From a virus, in the IMG/VR virus record IMGVR_UViG_3300034358_000044, positions 62,001 to 126,000 of that record: a stretch of 64,000 nucleotides of DNA, one strand, 5' to 3'. Every line of letters starts with the position of its first letter. Positions within the stretch are counted from its first letter, which is position 1. Position numbers and translations under genes: made by a program. The notes under the pieces are model-generated. The model did no database searches. It was not told the origin of the DNA and saw only the letters and a list, made by a program, of their open reading frames with translations. This document shows positions 50,298-59,482 of the stretch, one piece after another.

Positions 50298-51692
50298 CTA
50301 CCTCTCGAACCTGCCCCGTGAGGGCAGCGTTGGATCCTCTGCTGGGCGCTGGAACTGCGCCGCCTTCTTCGGTTTCTCCTCATCTTCGAAGTCTGTTGCA
50401 GCAAGCGGCCTCTTGAAGCTGAAGTCGTTTGCTGGCTCTCCGTTGATGACCATTCCTTCGAAGATGCCATCCCTCATGGCGGTGGCGGTCATGATGACCT
50501 CGGTGACCTTCCTCTTGGTGGTCTCGCTGATGTACTCCTTCTTCTTGAGGTGGAAGACCGCGTCAGCATCCTGTCCGATGGCGTCGGCGTAGGCCAAACC
50601 GGACAGCTCCTGGTCCTTGCTCTTCTCGGAGCCACGGTTGGCTTGGGTGATGCCGATGACAGGAATCTTCTCGTTCCTCGCCATACGCTTCAAGTCTTGG
50701 CTGACGTGGGCGACGTTCTTCCAGTCGATGGCCAGGGACTTGGTCCTGTCGTCTGGCATGAGGTACATGCCGTCCACGACAACCAGATCCGGTTTGTCCT
50801 CTCGCACCTTGGCTGCGAGCCAGGAGACACCGCCACCTCCTCCTTCATTAGTGATGACCTTGATGTACGGCTGAGTGCCGGTGTACTGACTGGCGCTCGT
50901 CTCGTCGTCCTTGAGCTCCTGCAGCTTGAGGAAGACCAGCTCCTTCATGTGGGGCTGGAGGGTTCCACGGATGAACTTGTCGTAGTCCACTCCGCAGAAG
51001 AGGCAGGCCATACGTCGAATGACTTGGTCAGGAGTGAGCTCAAGAGAATAGATGAGCACCTTCCTTCGGCAGTTGCGGTAGGCGTGGGTCGCCATGTGGA
51101 GCCCCACCCACGTCTTCATCTGCTTGGGGCGGGCGTAGAGGATGATGAGCTGCCCCTCCTGCATCCCCTGAGTCGCGGCATTCAGCGGCTCCCAGGGGAA
51201 GGGAATGCCGAGGAGTCCGTGCCCGGCCTGCACCATCTCGTAGTTGCTGAGGAGCTGGTTGTAGGCATTCGACAGGGACATGTCTTGGCCGACCTGTGAG
51301 AGGGAGGCGATCTTCGACGTCTCCGCCTTCAGCACGGCCATGGCCGCCATTGGATCACGCTCGGCCAGCTCCGAGACGTTCTGCGAGAGCAACTGGAGCT
51401 CGATGTAGACCTTCTGCTTGCGGAGCTCGGCTGCCAGTACCGGCACCGTGTCGTTGCTGGGGTGCGGGTAGAAGCTGTTGGGGAAGTGCATCTGGATGAG
51501 CTCCAGGCTGGGCACCTCTCCTGCTGTAGCGGGCGAGTGATACGTGAAGCGCATGAAGCGGTAGACTTCCTTGGCCAGCGGAGTGAAGAAGAACTCCTCC
51601 GTTATCTGAGCCTTCTCCAGCGCCTGGAAGTTCCTGTCGTAAATGACCCTCGTCAGCAGGGCCAACTCGATTTGGTTGGTCGTATCGGTCAC
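50298..51692 (-). CDS. DnaB-like replicative helicase
   Basis: 464 residues from a GTG at 51692, with GAAGG upstream; the longer frame is non-coding. The N-terminal domain is helical (IELALLTRVIYDRNFQAL). The RecA-like domain has a variant Walker A (ILYARPKQMKTWVGLHMA), Walker B DLVVVDGMYLM, and an ITQANRGSE segment. The P-loop GxxxxGK(S/T) has lost its first Gly, which is seen in some phage DnaB proteins. Unwinds the fork with the primase encoded next door. Confidence 0.88.
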   Translation of the reverse strand: MTDTTNQIELALLTRVIYDRNFQALEKAQITEEFFFTPLAKEVYRFMRFTYHSPATAGEVPSLELIQMHFPNSFYPHPSNDTVPVLAAELRKQKVYIELQLLSQNVSELAERDPMAAMAVLKAETSKIASLSQVGQDMSLSNAYNQLLSNYEMVQAGHGLLGIPFPWEPLNAATQGMQEGQLIILYARPKQMKTWVGLHMATHAYRNCRRKVLIYSLELTPDQVIRRMACLFCGVDYDKFIRGTLQPHMKELVFLKLQELKDDETSASQYTGTQPYIKVITNEGGGGGVSWLAAKVREDKPDLVVVDGMYLMPDDRTKSLAIDWKNVAHVSQDLKRMARNEKIPVIGITQANRGSEKSKDQELSGLAYADAIGQDADAVFHLKKKEYISETTKRKVTEVIMTATAMRDGIFEGMVINGEPANDFSFKRPLAATDFEDEEKPKKAAQFQRPAEDPTLPSRGRFER

Positions 51693-51855
51693 GGGTAACC
51701 CTTCTTGGCGATGAAACGGCAATAGCCGTCCTTGCCCGGAGGCAAAGCGGCTTGGTCTCTTAGAAGTTGTTCCTGCGGGTAGTCCCCACTCAGTCACCCG
51801 TTGCAGCGGGCTTCGTGCGGGGACTCTCGTACAAGGTGCCGCAGGCCAGAGTCAA
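51693..51855 (-). other. 163-base gap upstream of the helicase gene
   Basis: No gene. It holds an ACGGC-TATT-GCCGT hairpin and a TTGACT at its upstream end with only a weak -10 candidate (TACGAG region). It may carry a promoter for the helicase-polymerase genes. Confidence 0.35.
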
Positions 51856-52155
51856 CTAGAGGCCGGGCACACCATCAGGTTGGGAGTCAGAGAATGCCTC
51901 CACGCTACTGGTGGTAGTGCCCTCGCTGAACAACGTGGTGAGGATGTCCTTTTCCACGCTGTCAAGGAAAGCCTTCATCTTCTCCAACGTCTCGGTGCTG
52001 TAGTCTCCGTACTTGGAACCAGCACCGTAGCGTACTCCTGTAGAAGAATTGCAGAAGGCGAACTTGGTCGTGACGACTTCCCCAGCGAGGAGGTTGATGC
52101 TCAACTCCCCGATGGTGACGCTGTCGATGCGGCAGATGCCTTCGGACTTGGTCAT
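51856..52155 (-). CDS. Small protein, unknown
   Basis: 99 residues, starting one base before the stop of the upstream gene. Beta-rich start (CRIDSVTIGELSINLLAG) and a helical centre (STETLEKMKAFLDSVEKDIL). No family recognised. Its C-terminus is Ser/Thr-rich and probably disordered. Confidence 0.7.
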   Translation of the reverse strand: MTKSEGICRIDSVTIGELSINLLAGEVVTTKFAFCNSSTGVRYGAGSKYGDYSTETLEKMKAFLDSVEKDILTTLFSEGTTTSSVEAFSDSQPDGVPGL

Positions 52156-52538
52156 CAGTACCTCTGGCCGCGTGCAGCAGCTTCCTGGCGCTTCTGCTCC
52201 AGGATGGGAGCGAGCTCGTTCTCCGCCCTCTGCCGGTTCTCCATGGCGTAGCCACGGGCGAGCTCGGCAGCCAGCGTCACCGCTCTGTCGATGGTGTTCT
52301 GATCTTGGTTGCAGGTGAGCGTGATGGTCACCATGGCCGAAGCCCCGGTGCCGAAGTCCTTGATGCCCATGTCTGCTGAGACCGAGACACGGGAGAGACC
52401 GTTTCCGACAACCTGTTCGTATGCGTCCATGAGCTCCTTCGGGACTTCCCCGGTGAAGGTGTAGTTGATGTCGGGACTACCCTTGACGGACAAGGTCATC
52501 CCACCAGAAATCTTCGGCTGTTCTCGTTGAATGTCCAC
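52155..52538 (-). CDS. Small protein, unknown
   Basis: 127 residues. Beta-rich N-terminal 75 residues (MTLSVKGSPDINYTFTGE, SAMVTITLTCNQ) and a helical C-terminus (RAENELAPILEQKRQEA). No family recognised. It is coupled to its neighbours by one- to two-base spacing. Confidence 0.7.
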   Translation of the reverse strand: MDIQREQPKISGGMTLSVKGSPDINYTFTGEVPKELMDAYEQVVGNGLSRVSVSADMGIKDFGTGASAMVTITLTCNQDQNTIDRAVTLAAELARGYAMENRQRAENELAPILEQKRQEAAARGQRY

Positions 52539-52540
52539 AG

Positions 52541-53143
52541 CTAGTCCCTGACCTTCTTATCCCCGAGGAAGTGAACCTCCTTGGGTCCTCGAACCTGAGG
52601 GGTGGACTCCTTCTCATCGTAGGCACCGGTCACCACATCGTCGAGCTTGTTGGCCCTGAGCCAGTTCAGCACGCCGTCGTAGTTGATGTCCCACGCCTGC
52701 TTCACCAACGGGACGCTGACGCCGTCCTTGTTGAGGGCCTTGAGCCCCATGAGGCGATCTTCGAGTCCGTGGTTCCTGACGAGCTTGAAGAGGGAGTCCG
52801 CATCGAACCCTCTCTTGGTCACGGAGGTGACGGTGAAGCCCTTGTACTCGACGCCCGTGGACTTCCCATCCGGTCCTCTCCACTGGGTCGGCGCTAGCAC
52901 CACGGCTTGACGGAGAGCATCAGCCGCGCTCTTCCTCTTGGCGTTGTAGTCCTCTTGCTTGGCGCGCAGGTCGTCCCAGAGGAACTTCCACGAGGCTAGG
53001 GCCTTCTCGTTGTCCCATTGAGCCATCTTGCCCAGCTCGAAGAGGAAGATTCCGCTGGTGATGATCTCCTCTGCATCCTGCCATGCCTTCTCCGCTTCGA
53101 GAAAGGCATCGACTGCGATTTCGTAGTCTTTCTTCTCTGACAT
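52541..53143 (-). CDS. Early-region protein, unknown
   Basis: 200 residues from the ATG at 53143, six bases after AGAGG; an ATG at 53149 overlaps the upstream stop and is the alternative. The N-terminal half is a charged helix bundle (AVDAFLEAEKAWQDAEEI ... AKRKSAADALRQAV). The C-terminal half is alpha/beta (GVEYKGFTVTSVTKRGFD, LNWLRANKLDDVVTG). No family recognised. Lies after the uracil glycosylase gene. Confidence 0.72.
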   Translation of the reverse strand: MSEKKDYEIAVDAFLEAEKAWQDAEEIITSGIFLFELGKMAQWDNEKALASWKFLWDDLRAKQEDYNAKRKSAADALRQAVVLAPTQWRGPDGKSTGVEYKGFTVTSVTKRGFDADSLFKLVRNHGLEDRLMGLKALNKDGVSVPLVKQAWDINYDGVLNWLRANKLDDVVTGAYDEKESTPQVRGPKEVHFLGDKKVRD

Positions 53144-53145
53144 GT

Positions 53146-53988
53146 TCATCCTCTCTGCGGCATGGGTGTTCCGAAGTACTGCCTTCGAAGGAAGTCGACC
53201 GCCTTCAGACCGAGCCTCCAGTCCTTCACGGTCTTGGCGTAGTCTCCGTTGGGCTCGTTCCAGTCCGCCTTCCTGAGTAGGTAGGAGGGATGGTAGATGG
53301 GCAGCACCGGGTAGGTGACTGGTCCCAGTCGGCCAGGGAACTCGACGTCGTAGATGCGACCACGTGCAGCGGTGATCTTCACTTGGTTCTTCCTCATGAG
53401 CGCCGACAGGGCAGAGTTGCCACAGGCGACGATGAGGAGTGGATCCACGATGTAGACGATGTTCATGAGTCTCGGCCAGCAGGCCTTGATTTGGTGGGCG
53501 ACCGGAGTCTGGTTCTCTGGGGGCCGGCACCCTATGGCATTCGTGACGAAGAACTCGTTGTACCGCCACTCACGAATGGCGTCGTGGTAGGCCTGCACCT
53601 TCTTCACGTTTCGCACGCCATGGCTGATGGAGGTGTACTCCTCCTGCCATGCCCGGATGACGGGGTCCGCTGAGGTGAAGGCCAGAATCTGATTCAGAAG
53701 CTGGCCGGACTTCCCAACGAATGGAATCCCGGTCTCATCCTCTTCAGCTCCTGGTGCCTCACCGACGATGAGGATGTGCGCGTCCGGGTTGCCATGACCG
53801 AAGACGATGTCCTTCCGACCAGTGCATTCCCGCATCTCTCCCAGGTTGCACTTCGTGCAGCCGTACCACTGGTCATAGAGGGACTGCAGCTTGTCCAGCT
53901 TCGACCCATTGAAGATGGGAAGCTCAGGTGGTGGCTCCTTGACCTTCTTCTTGTACGTCTTCTTCGGCGGTAGAGCTTCAGTGTCCAT
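53146..53988 (-). CDS. Family 4-type uracil-DNA glycosylase (Fe-S)
   Basis: 280 residues from the ATG at 53988 with GAGGA upstream. Motif 1 is IVGEAPGAEEDETGIPFVGK; motif 2 is IYHPSYLLR. Four Cys (CTKC and CTGRK near residue 45, CRPP, and ACWP) fit the iron-sulphur cluster of family 4 / SPO1-type enzymes. It removes uracil from DNA, or acts as a replication accessory, as some phage members do. A basic N-terminal tail (PPKKTYKKKVKEPPP) is extra. Confidence 0.88.
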   Translation of the reverse strand: MDTEALPPKKTYKKKVKEPPPELPIFNGSKLDKLQSLYDQWYGCTKCNLGEMRECTGRKDIVFGHGNPDAHILIVGEAPGAEEDETGIPFVGKSGQLLNQILAFTSADPVIRAWQEEYTSISHGVRNVKKVQAYHDAIREWRYNEFFVTNAIGCRPPENQTPVAHQIKACWPRLMNIVYIVDPLLIVACGNSALSALMRKNQVKITAARGRIYDVEFPGRLGPVTYPVLPIYHPSYLLRKADWNEPNGDYAKTVKDWRLGLKAVDFLRRQYFGTPMPQRG

Positions 53989-53990
53989 TC

Positions 53991-56507
53991 TCAGTCCTCG
54001 ACCACTTCTCCTCTCGCGGGGAGAGCAGCGAATGCGATGTTGTAGGCCTCCTCTACGGAGGGTGGAAGAGTGTCTGGTACCCTCATGGGCTTCACGATTT
54101 GGTAGGGGTAGTTCCACTCCTTCAGACTTCTCTTGAGCGAGCCCAGCATCCTCTTGAAGGAGGGGACCATCCAATCGTCGAAGACGATCATGATGGGATC
54201 CTTCTTGCCCGGTCTCTCGCGCTGGATGCGCCCCATCGACTGCTGGAGAGCAATCTTCGAGCGGAAGGGGGTCAGCCAGAAGAGGGTGTCGAGCCGGTCA
54301 TCGTCCACTCCAGTGGACCCGAGCTTGGCGATGGCGAAGCAGATGTTGCTGTCCCGAAGGACGTCCATGCGCGTCGTCCTGTCCGTCTCCCCCACGATGA
54401 GGGCAGACCCAGGGAACATTGCGTGGAAGAGCTTGAGCTGGTCCTTGGAGTGAGAGAGGCACAGGACCTTTCTGCCAGCCTCTACAGCCGCCTTGATGCT
54501 GTGGTAGCGGTAGATGTTGCCCGCCTTGTTCCTACCCAGAGCGGTTCGTAGGAGGGAGATGTTGGTGGTCCCGTTGAGCTCGCTCTCCGCAGAGTTCATC
54601 ACCGTAGGTGTCTGCTGGATGAAGATCTTCGGAATCAAGTCCTGTTGAAGGTCCGTGTAGAACGGCTCCCCCAAGTGGTACCGGTAGATGGGGTCCAGCC
54701 CGTCCTCTCTCCGCACGGTGGCGGTGAGGCCGATGCGGTCTCCGTAGAAGGGGGAGGCGGTGAGGCTAAACTTCGGAGCCCCAATCTGGTGGACCTCGTC
54801 GTAGATGACGAGTCCGAAGTACCTGAACACTTCCTCAGGTACGGAGCCGCTGTCGATCCGCATCCAGAGAGTGGTGACGAGAGCTAAGGTGATGGGCTTG
54901 GCCCAGTTGAAAACTGGTCCCTGAATCAGCCCCATCTCCCCCTCAAAGCTCAGCCCCTTCACGATGCCCTTGTCGGGGTTGCCGTAAATCGACTCCTTCC
55001 ACTGCTCAAGAATGCCACCATCTGGTACAATGACGAGAGTAGGCACTCCCTTCTGGGCAACCTTCTTGAGGGCGAGGCGGGTGTTGTGGGTGGGGATGTA
55101 GTCCTTTGCGAGAAAGAGATGGTCTGGACTATCTACTGAGATGCAGGTGGCAAGGCCTTTTCCTTGGAAGATAACGGACTCTACAGCACGGTACGGTTCT
55201 CTCTGCCTTGAGGGTGGCAGCTTCTCCAGTTTTCGAGAGAGCCTGAAAAGGGGCATCCCCTTCGGCAGCTTTATGAGGAGTCTGAAACTGGGGAACTCTT
55301 TCCCGTTGCAGGTCGTGATTCGGTGCTGCCTAGTGCAGGTACCCCCTAGAGACAAAACCATGTCGGTCATGTCGTCTGCGAGTTGAGTTGACACAGTGGC
55401 ATACTCTGCTGCTCCTGCAGCAGTCGGACTGCCGTCAGTGTCGAGTAACCCTTGAATGACTGCAAGTCTGTCCCAACTACTGGAGTACTTGTACAACGGA
55501 GGAACGAACTTATAGTGTGCCGTGTGCCCCATGAGGCCAAGCTTCTGAAGAAGAACTGGAAGCCTGGACTCTTTCTGCGTCTGAGCATCACTATATGACA
55601 TCGAGATTCGATACGTCGTCGCCCTTCCAGAGTGCCTACCCGTAACCACCATGAAACGGTGAAGTGGTGGTAGTTTCATGAAGGACAACATCTCGCCGTC
55701 CATTGTAGTGAACTCAACGATGTTCGGTCTGGAGAGATGCCCATCTCCCAGAAGTGCTCCCAACGTATATGGGTCTACTTCAAGGTCCCCAGGCTGCCAC
55801 TCTACTGGAGCTATGGTTGGGAGATAGAAGAGGCGTCCTGCTGCTCCTTGGAGCGGCTTCTGAAGAAGGTCCTTCGTAGTGAGTGTTACAGTTGGCTTGC
55901 CACGGGTCCTCCTCAGAACGAAATTCCACTGATGGTCTGCATCGCAATCTAGATGTGTACCATCAGTGAAGGACACTCTGTAGATGTCCCTCTCGCCTTG
56001 AGGAAAGACTCCGACGACCTTGTAGGACCTACCATTGGTCCCTACTACTTGGTCCTCCATCGTCACCTGTTCGATGGGTATGAACCCTCTGGCTGTAAGG
56101 ACGTTCTGTCCGTGAGCCAGTGCTTTGCCTTTCCCGCAGCCCAGGTTGAGGATGCCATTGTCGTTGAGGGCTAAAGCATGCCACGCCTTCTCCTGCTCCT
56201 CATCACGAGGAACGACGTGATCCTCGAAGACGACCTTCTGGAACTCCGGGCGCAAGTCGATGAAGGGGAACTTGTACCTGGGGTAGTGTGAGGCGGGGAT
56301 GAACTCTCGTGGGCATACGAGATGGTGTTGCGTCTCGTGCCACATGCTCATCTTCACCTGTGCGACTTCACCCTGTTGATCTTTGCCATTCACAAGGAAC
56401 TCAAGGGCCCGCTTGACCGGCTCCGTCCGAATCTGTGACTTCGGAAGCCAGAGCCGATCAGCGAGGTACGCCTTTGAGGGATCCTTGGGGACGTAGAGCA
56501 AGTTCAT
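53991..56507 (-). CDS. SF2 DNA helicase interrupted by a class 3 intein
   Basis: 838 residues as encoded; about 491 after splicing. The helicase has Walker A split as GCGKGK | T by the intein, then LVIVPDGGILEQW, DEVH box VIYDEVHQ, motif III LTATVRRED and motif VI QSMGRIQRE. This is the UvsW/XPB-like type, which remodels branched DNA. The intein covers residues 129-475. The last residues (PARGEVVED) lie next to the uracil glycosylase start. Intein removal is needed to rebuild the ATP-binding loop. Confidence 0.9.
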   Translation of the reverse strand: MNLLYVPKDPSKAYLADRLWLPKSQIRTEPVKRALEFLVNGKDQQGEVAQVKMSMWHETQHHLVCPREFIPASHYPRYKFPFIDLRPEFQKVVFEDHVVPRDEEQEKAWHALALNDNGILNLGCGKGKALAHGQNVLTARGFIPIEQVTMEDQVVGTNGRSYKVVGVFPQGERDIYRVSFTDGTHLDCDADHQWNFVLRRTRGKPTVTLTTKDLLQKPLQGAAGRLFYLPTIAPVEWQPGDLEVDPYTLGALLGDGHLSRPNIVEFTTMDGEMLSFMKLPPLHRFMVVTGRHSGRATTYRISMSYSDAQTQKESRLPVLLQKLGLMGHTAHYKFVPPLYKYSSSWDRLAVIQGLLDTDGSPTAAGAAEYATVSTQLADDMTDMVLSLGGTCTRQHRITTCNGKEFPSFRLLIKLPKGMPLFRLSRKLEKLPPSRQREPYRAVESVIFQGKGLATCISVDSPDHLFLAKDYIPTHNTRLALKKVAQKGVPTLVIVPDGGILEQWKESIYGNPDKGIVKGLSFEGEMGLIQGPVFNWAKPITLALVTTLWMRIDSGSVPEEVFRYFGLVIYDEVHQIGAPKFSLTASPFYGDRIGLTATVRREDGLDPIYRYHLGEPFYTDLQQDLIPKIFIQQTPTVMNSAESELNGTTNISLLRTALGRNKAGNIYRYHSIKAAVEAGRKVLCLSHSKDQLKLFHAMFPGSALIVGETDRTTRMDVLRDSNICFAIAKLGSTGVDDDRLDTLFWLTPFRSKIALQQSMGRIQRERPGKKDPIMIVFDDWMVPSFKRMLGSLKRSLKEWNYPYQIVKPMRVPDTLPPSVEEAYNIAFAALPARGEVVED
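55083..56123 (-). mobile_element. Class 3 intein with LAGLIDADG endonuclease
   Basis: 347 residues inside the helicase P-loop. It starts with Ala (ALAHGQNVLTARG) instead of Cys or Ser and ends in HN before a Thr. A Trp in block B (DADHQWNF), a Cys in block F (LATCISVDSPDHLFL) and the Thr after HN form the W-C-T set of class 3 inteins. Two LAGLIDADG-type motifs are present (TLGALLGDGHL and IQGLLDTDGSP), so the homing endonuclease may be active. Confidence 0.88.
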
Positions 56508-56534
56508 GAGTCTCCAAGTACCACAAGCTGCCAG

Positions 56535-57128
56535 CTACTTGGGCAGCTCGTACTTCGGTTGAGGCTGCACGTCTATGACCTTCGGTTGTGGAGGTTGGGG
56601 TGGGAGCACCATCTGTCTGACTGCGAGGAAGCACTGCCCGAAGAACGACTCCAGCATGGCAAGCCCTGCGTTCTTCACTACTCGCTCCATGAACGATTCT
56701 TCCCCCATCTGCGGTCTCATTGGTGGAGGCGCAGAGTGGATGACTTGCTGCATCGGGTCCTGAATCCACCCGTAGCCATACTGCTCTGGGGGTGGATAGA
56801 CAGAGGGCCTCTGTGGATAGAGGTTCTGTGGCGCTGCTACTGGGACTTGGGGTCGGTACTGCGGGACCTGTTGGACCTGTTGCGGAGCGGGAGCGTACTG
56901 AAGAACTGGTGCAGGTTGCGGAACGGCATACGGCTGGTACACCTGGTACTGAGGCTGCGGGGCTGGAGCCGCCATCTGCCTCATGGAACTCGCCCTGATG
57001 ATTTCTTCTTTGCACGAAGTCTGAAAGCTACAACTTCGGCATTCCCTTGCGTTCTCATCGAAAGACTTCGCCCAGCATCGGGGTCTTTCGGAGAGTTGTG
57101 AAGAAGGAGTTCCGTATTGGTACTGCAT
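56535..57128 (-). CDS. Pro/Gln-rich protein with cysteine cluster
   Basis: 197 residues from the ATG at 57128, five bases after AAGGAG. The N-terminal 50 residues hold a four-Cys cluster (RCWAKSFDE ... CRSCSFQTSC). The rest is low-complexity Pro/Gln/Tyr (PQPQYQVYQPYAVPQPAP), ending with a helical segment (MERVVKNAGLAMLESFFGQ). First gene of the minus-strand early region, right at the divergent control region, so probably expressed early. Related in style to the proteins at 35878 and 47768. Confidence 0.75.
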   Translation of the reverse strand: MQYQYGTPSSQLSERPRCWAKSFDENARECRSCSFQTSCKEEIIRASSMRQMAAPAPQPQYQVYQPYAVPQPAPVLQYAPAPQQVQQVPQYRPQVPVAAPQNLYPQRPSVYPPPEQYGYGWIQDPMQQVIHSAPPPMRPQMGEESFMERVVKNAGLAMLESFFGQCFLAVRQMVLPPQPPQPKVIDVQPQPKYELPK

Positions 57129-57214
57129 TCTTTCTCCTTTCTGGGTTAACAACGGACTTCAAGAGCCTTATGCCTAGAACGCATTGGACTTTGCTCTGGC
57201 GTTTTCATTGCCAA

Positions 57215-57235
57215 TGTAGGCGAGTAGGACCTACA
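57215..57235. promoter_or_regulatory. Inverted repeat in the divergent control region
   Basis: Perfect repeat TGTAGG-N9-CCTACA in the 153-bp gap between the divergent early (57128, minus) and head (57282, plus) genes. Spacing and symmetry suggest a dimeric regulator site. Neither strand has a clear sigma70 promoter; a TTGGAC near 57184 is a weak plus-strand candidate. Confidence 0.5.
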
Positions 57236-57281
57236 CTCCTCCGGAAGCTGTGACCTCTCTGAATCCGAAGAAGGAGTTCTC

Positions 57282-58988
57282 ATGAAGACCGCTGGCGTCG
57301 TGTTCGACTTCTACGACGATGCATCTGGGACGCTGCTGAAGGCGGCCTTCCCCACTCCCGACGAGCTCCCAGAGATCATCAAGGAGGCCCACATCCTCAA
57401 CTCGAATGAGCGAGACGTTCTTCGAGACGAGGCCTACGCCCTGGTGATGTCCAACAACGGGCACATCCTCCGCAAGTTCGCCTGCGTCGATGCCGGCAAC
57501 ACTCTGCTCTCCTGCCTCTACTTCGAGGAGAACGCCCAGAAGCTGCCGGAGGAGGCGGTGAAGGTGGCCGCCGTCAACCTCGCCTCCTTCTGCGAGGACT
57601 TCGGTTTCGAGCCAACCAACTTCGTCAAGATGGCGGCGGCGACCCAGAGTCGCACCAGGGACTCCATGAGGCAGCCCATCGTGGGAGACGAAGCCGACTG
57701 GGCACAGAGGACCAACCTCGTCTCGGTGCGTGGCGGTGCCGACAGTGGGCGTGTCATCCCCACTGCCAACCAGATGAAGACGGCCCAGGTCAAGACAGCG
57801 ATGTCCAGCTTCGCCAAGCACGTTGGTGGTGGGGCCGCTCTGGGGGGTGCTCTTGGGGTCGCAGGTGGGTCCAAGAAGGACGAAAACGGAAAGACCAACA
57901 AGCTCTATGGAGGTCTGACCGGTGCGGCAAGTGGTGGCTTCTTGGGGGCCTCTATTCACAGCATCCGCAACGTGGGCAACGAGATCGGCAAACAGGTTCG
58001 GCACGGCCACACCGGCAAGCCCCTGACTGACAAGGTCAAGACTCTGGCCGAGACGGACGTACAGAAGGTCCCGAAGAAGCTGAAGGATGTGGAGGAGTAC
58101 CTGCAGGCCTTCCCCCAGAAGGAAGTGAAGGCCTCAGTGCAGAAGCTCGCTGGGGGACAGGTTCTCACGGACGACAAGAAGGACAACGGGCCGGAGAAGA
58201 AGAACCCTGACATGCTGAACAGGGCGACGATGAAGGACAAGAACACCTTCGCTGTGGGAACCGGACAGGGAGACCTGGAGGTCAACTACAAGTCTCTCCC
58301 GAAGATCGCCATGGTGGTGGACGTCTCCAACAAGGAGCCAGTTCACAGGTTCGAGAAGAGGGCCTCGAAGCGTCACGCTCTCGGCACCAGCTACCCCCTG
58401 GATTCCTACCAGGACGTGAAGGCTGCGGCACAGTACTTCGACGACTACTACGGACAGTTCAACCCGGCCGACCGCCACGAGTACGCCGTGAAGACCGCCT
58501 CTCGTGCAGACGAGCTCGGCATTGCCACCAGCGAGCTTCTTCAGCGGTACGGCTCCACCGAGTACGCCCCGGACATCGACGCCCATCTGGCCAGCCGCAA
58601 GGCGGCAGCCCCCATGTTCGGCGCTGTGTATGACGCCATGCGAGAGAAGCGGGCGGAGGTCTCACCCGAGGTCTTCGTCGAGCTCCTGCAGAAGGTTGAT
58701 GAAGAAGCCGGCCTGAACTGGTACTACGGTGGGGACGTGACTGACCCCTACCTGGCGACCTTCGGCGGCAAGGAGAAGGCAGCAGCTTCCGAGTGGGCTT
58801 GGGAAGGCCCCAACGGGCAGGCGCTGACGGCGGAGCACCTCCAGGGCCTGGCGGAGTCCACAGGGTTCAAGAAGTCCTTCGATCAGGAACTCGTCTCTGA
58901 GTTCTGCAAGGATCCGACTACCATCTTCGACTCGCTGCCGAACGACACGAAGAACCTCATGGCCCGTATGGCGCTCTCGGAGGAATGA
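57282..58988 (+). CDS. Virion protein with glycine-zipper segment
   Basis: 568 residues; AAGGAG precedes the ATG. The N-terminal 130 residues are helical. At about residues 180-225 a Gly/Ala zipper (GGGAALGGALGVAGG, then GGLTGAASGGFLGASI) could insert into membranes. The C-terminal 180 residues are helical and basic/acidic mixed. It heads the plus-strand block that leads to the portal gene, so a head or ejected internal virion protein is likely. No family recognised. Confidence 0.7.
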   Translation: MKTAGVVFDFYDDASGTLLKAAFPTPDELPEIIKEAHILNSNERDVLRDEAYALVMSNNGHILRKFACVDAGNTLLSCLYFEENAQKLPEEAVKVAAVNLASFCEDFGFEPTNFVKMAAATQSRTRDSMRQPIVGDEADWAQRTNLVSVRGGADSGRVIPTANQMKTAQVKTAMSSFAKHVGGGAALGGALGVAGGSKKDENGKTNKLYGGLTGAASGGFLGASIHSIRNVGNEIGKQVRHGHTGKPLTDKVKTLAETDVQKVPKKLKDVEEYLQAFPQKEVKASVQKLAGGQVLTDDKKDNGPEKKNPDMLNRATMKDKNTFAVGTGQGDLEVNYKSLPKIAMVVDVSNKEPVHRFEKRASKRHALGTSYPLDSYQDVKAAAQYFDDYYGQFNPADRHEYAVKTASRADELGIATSELLQRYGSTEYAPDIDAHLASRKAAAPMFGAVYDAMREKRAEVSPEVFVELLQKVDEEAGLNWYYGGDVTDPYLATFGGKEKAAASEWAWEGPNGQALTAEHLQGLAESTGFKKSFDQELVSEFCKDPTTIFDSLPNDTKNLMARMALSEE

Positions 58989-59473
58989 TGCACGCTGCAA
59001 CCTACTCTGCGTTCAAGCAGGAACTCAGCAAGATCTCTTCTGGATGGGAACATGCAGCAGAGCTTGGTGGTCTTGGCCTGTTGGCGGCTCCGAGCGTTGG
59101 CCATCTTCGTGGAAAAGAGTGGAGTGAGAAGAACAAGTCCAAGGCGGAAGTTGCAGGTCTTGGAATCTTGGCAGCCCCGACCGCCTACAAAGTGATGAAG
59201 AGCGGGGTCAACAAGCTTCGAGGGGTCGCCCCATCGATCATGAAACATGCTTCGGTGGGACTGGCCGATGGGGCTCTGGGTCTCTTCAAGAAGGCTGACG
59301 TCTGGAACGCCAACACTGGGGCAATTCAAGGAGCTGCTTCTCTGAATCGCGGGGTTGCGACTGTCGCTGCTGCGAAGCCCAAGTTCGACGCGAAGGCGCT
59401 GGCGAACGCCTACAAGAATTCTGGTATCAAGCCTGGGATTCAGTCCGCAGCCAGGATGGTCTCCAGACGCTAA
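58985..59473 (+). CDS. Small hydrophobic virion-operon protein
   Basis: 162 residues starting in an ATGA overlap. Ala/Gly-rich amphipathic and hydrophobic segments (ELGGLGLLAAPSVGHL, AEVAGLGILAAPTAYKV) suggest membrane interaction. Its opening FKQELSKISS resembles FITEMEKIAD at the start of the protein at 60415, which hints at a shared N-terminal signal. Probably a virion component of the same group as its neighbours. Confidence 0.65.
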   Translation: MMHAATYSAFKQELSKISSGWEHAAELGGLGLLAAPSVGHLRGKEWSEKNKSKAEVAGLGILAAPTAYKVMKSGVNKLRGVAPSIMKHASVGLADGALGLFKKADVWNANTGAIQGAASLNRGVATVAAAKPKFDAKALANAYKNSGIKPGIQSAARMVSRR

Positions 59474-59482
59474 GGATGGTCG

